Source of the DNA: an uncultured Faecalibacterium sp.
GTDB lineage: Bacteria; Bacillota; Clostridia; Oscillospirales; Ruminococcaceae
NCBI GenBank assembly: GCA_934512105.1
Contig: CAKSWQ010000039.1
Location: 1 to 19,616, forward strand
DNA length: 19,616 bases
Reading direction: 5' to 3'
The notes beneath the pieces are model-generated. The model was given only the letters and a program-made list of their open reading frames with translations, was not told where the DNA came from and made no database searches. Shown here one piece after another: positions 18,305 to 19,616 of this stretch. A program made the position numbers and the translations under genes. Each line of letters begins with the position of its first letter. Positions within the stretch are counted from its first letter, which is position 1.

Positions 18305-18443
18305 GCCCTTGCTCCGCGCCCCTTCACACCTTCTTATCGCGCGAAGAAAAGACTGTTTACCGTGAAAAAAGCAAGGAAGGCGCTGCCTGAATGCTGTCTG
18401 CGCCCTCCCCTTTCTTTGTCGGTTTCGTCTTTTTTCGTTGTGT

Positions 18444-18472
18444 ATAATAGTACGATTGCACAAAATTGGCAA
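18444..18472 (-). promoter_or_regulatory. Promoter of the atp operon
   Basis: On the minus strand TTGCCA (18472-18467) and TATTAT (18449-18444) are separated by 17 bp. Transcription would start near 18437, giving a leader of about 218 nt before atpB. It is the only good minus-strand match I found in the 557-nt gap upstream of the operon. Confidence 0.7.
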
Positions 18473-18664
18473 GGGTATTTGTGCACATTCTACATTTTAC
18501 CCGGTAGCATTGCACCGGCAAAACAAAACTGTTGTACAGGGTGCACAATTGCAAGGTGCAAAAGCATACAATCTGTACAATTTTCTCGGGTTTATCCAGT
18601 GCTTTGCAGGCGTAATCTGCCGGTTTTGGGAAATATTTCCGCAAAAATAGCCATACCGTATAGC

Positions 18665-18687
18665 TTTTATATATCAGGTATATAAAA
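18665..18687. repeat. AT-rich palindrome 9-5-9
   Basis: TTTTATATA (18665-18673) and TATATAAAA (18679-18687) are exact complements around TCAGG. In AT-rich sequence such symmetry can occur by chance; the GC-containing centre and a second similar palindrome 62 bp away make an operator worth considering. Confidence 0.4.
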
Positions 18688-18727
18688 AACGTATAGGCAT
18701 CTTCCCCGGTATGTTTGGGTGGCATCT

Positions 18728-18748
18728 TATGTATATTTCTTATACATA
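18728..18748. repeat. AT-rich palindrome 8-5-8
   Basis: TATGTATA (18728-18735) and TATACATA (18741-18748) are exact complements around TTTCT. It lies 29 nt downstream of the stop of the DUF2798-like gene. Confidence 0.4.
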
Positions 18749-18776
18749 TTTATTATGGAATCGCAGCATATCCGCC

Positions 18777-19241
18777 TTACGCGGCCTGCTTTTCCCCGCG
18801 GCGGAACACCAGCCGGAAGATGGCACGGGCAAGCGGGCCGCAGTACAGCATCTGCCAGCACAGCGCCATGGGCATATTACAGCCCCAGGTGTGCACCCAC
18901 AATCCAAAGCTCGGCTCTTTGAACAGCAGCGTTGCGACCAGACTCATCACCGGGCACATGATGCACACGATCATCAGCGAGATGGCGTAGGTAATGAACT
19001 GCGGGCGGTCTGTGGGACGCATAAACAGGAATGCCAGCTTCGTGGCCAGCTTTTCCACCACAAAAAACTCCAGCACACAGGCCACCGGCACCATGATCGG
19101 CATTTCGTGCAGAGCCATAACAAAGGTGGCGTTGGTCACGCCGCTTGTGTTCAGCGCCACATTGTAGACGATCATGCCATAGACCATAATAGCGGCCATG
19201 ACAATGGTAAAGAAAATACGTTCCGGTAAAGTTTTAGGCAT
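18777..19241 (-). CDS. DUF2798-like four-helix membrane protein
   Basis: The 154-residue protein has four hydrophobic segments (about 9-29, 46-64, 85-105 and 121-140). The opening MPKTLPERIFFTIVMAAIMVY, the HE motif in the loop before segment 2 and the W/G-rich last segment (LWVHTWGCNMPMALCWQ) resemble the DUF2798 family of small inner membrane proteins, whose function is unknown. ATG at 19241 is taken: GGAGA lies 10 nt upstream and the in-frame extension to 19334 runs through a GC-rich hairpin. It is transcribed toward the atp operon but is separated from it by 557 nt and a separate promoter, so it is probably an independent unit and not atpI. Confidence 0.65.
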   Translation of the reverse strand: MPKTLPERIFFTIVMAAIMVYGMIVYNVALNTSGVTNATFVMALHEMPIMVPVACVLEFFVVEKLATKLAFLFMRPTDRPQFITYAISLMIVCIMCPVMSLVATLLFKEPSFGLWVHTWGCNMPMALCWQMLYCGPLARAIFRLVFRRGEKQAA

Positions 19242-19288
19242 TTTGATTGATTCTCCGTTTCTTTTTGTGTAAATTTTCGCCGCAAAAA

Positions 19289-19322
19289 GCCGCCCCGCGA
19301 AACTTTCATCTCGCGGGGCGGC
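19289..19322 (-). terminator. Terminator-like hairpin upstream of the DUF2798-like gene
   Basis: Arms 19289-19300 and 19311-19322 pair perfectly over 12 GC-rich bp with a 10-nt loop; on the minus strand TTTTT follows. No minus-strand gene lies to the right within the window. A weak -10-like TAAAAT (19351-19346, minus) just upstream would place the hairpin in the 5' leader of the DUF2798-like gene, as an attenuator; alternatively it shields that gene from transcripts entering from beyond the window. Confidence 0.65.
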
Positions 19323-19509
19323 GGCGACTACCATTCATTGGCGCTATTTTAGCACAAACTGAACCGGCGCATAATACCTTGCGGGCACTTTCTCCCCTTT
19401 TATGAAAAATCCTTCACGAACGACCCGGAACTTCTGGGCAATTTTTCCGCACCGCCGCATGTTTTAACATTGCACAAAAACAGAATTTATTCTTTGTGTG
19501 GTCTGCCAA

Positions 19510-19538
19510 TAGACAAAACGTGCATCTTCCTGTATAAT
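19510..19538 (+). promoter_or_regulatory. Promoter for a gene starting beyond the right edge
   Basis: TAGACA (19510-19515) and TATAAT (19533-19538) are separated by 17 bp. The last bases of the window (AAGAAAGGAGCGAAG, 19602-19616) form a strong ribosome binding site, so a plus-strand start codon should lie just past the edge. The leader would be about 70 nt. The stretch 19335-19509 holds no gene that I can see. Confidence 0.75.
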
Positions 19539-19616
19539 TAAGCCAGAAACCAGAGAAGTACAGCAGAAGCTCAAAAGAGAGTTACTCCCGCTGACTTTAA
19601 GAAGAAAGGAGCGAAG

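Larger units (their letters stand above)
18473..18776. other. Gene-free stretch with palindromes upstream of the atp promoter
   Basis: No convincing gene is seen on either strand. The part next to the promoter (18480-18560) repeats short TGCA/GTGCAC words. Further right are two palindromes with 5-nt centres: TTTTATATA...TATATAAAA at 18665-18687 and TATGTATA...TATACATA at 18728-18748. These may be operator sites or the end structures of the DUF2798-like gene transcript. No T-run terminator for that gene was found. Confidence 0.5.

Noticed and set aside
18212..18472. Minus-strand frame of 86 codons in the atp leader
   Set aside because: It has no ribosome binding site, a basic low-information translation and crosses the predicted promoter; better explained as untranslated leader.
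18777..19241. DUF2798-like gene as atpI
   Set aside because: Four-helix protein with DUF2798-like features, 557 nt and a separate promoter away from atpB; atpI is normally a shorter two-to-four-helix protein directly before atpB with different motifs.

Overview
The window reads as chromosomal DNA of a fairly GC-rich Clostridia species of the Oscillospiraceae/Ruminococcaceae type, probably Faecalibacterium or a close relative. This rests on protein style, Gram-positive promoters and ribosome binding sites, the GC-rich hairpin repeat in the atp operon and the F-type ATP synthase layout. The species call is inference; no search was run.

Region 1 (1-3313) is the right end of an integrated mobile element. 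It holds the 3' end of an unknown small gene, a PemK/MazF-like protein with a long C-terminal extension overlapping a ParB/DGQH-type protein gene, a small excisionase-like HTH protein and a tyrosine integrase. The integrase gene lies directly against the 3' end of a tRNA-Pro(GGG) gene (3314-3391, minus), the probable attachment site. The tRNA has a full-consensus promoter and its own terminator.

Region 2 (3510-10527) is housekeeping: uvrA and uvrB (minus, overlapping, nucleotide excision repair), radC (minus), and a divergent RluA-family pseudouridine synthase (plus).

Region 3 (10528-12170) is accessory and looks less GC-rich than its flanks. Two adjacent paralogous genes (minus) encode small proteins with a double-glycine-type leader and two hydrophobic segments. 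A divergent XRE repressor-like gene faces them. Between them is a perfect-consensus promoter carrying one copy of a 19-bp palindrome in its spacer and a second copy just downstream of the start point. Next to this cassette are two back-to-back gene tails without 5' parts, one of them the end of a sensor histidine kinase, which looks like a deletion scar.

Region 4 (12193-18472) is the F1Fo ATP synthase operon on the minus strand, order atpB-atpE-atpF-[atpH' fused to atpA]-atpG-atpD-atpC. The most unusual feature of the window is here. There is no separate delta subunit gene. The delta C-terminal domain alone (about 80 residues) is fused in frame to the N-terminus of alpha, and the delta N-terminal helical domain is absent. 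A complex hairpin repeat has landed between atpG and atpD.

Region 5 (18473-19616) holds a palindrome-rich intergenic stretch, a DUF2798-like membrane protein gene (minus) with a terminator-like hairpin in its upstream region, and a good promoter plus ribosome binding site for a plus-strand gene starting just past the right edge.
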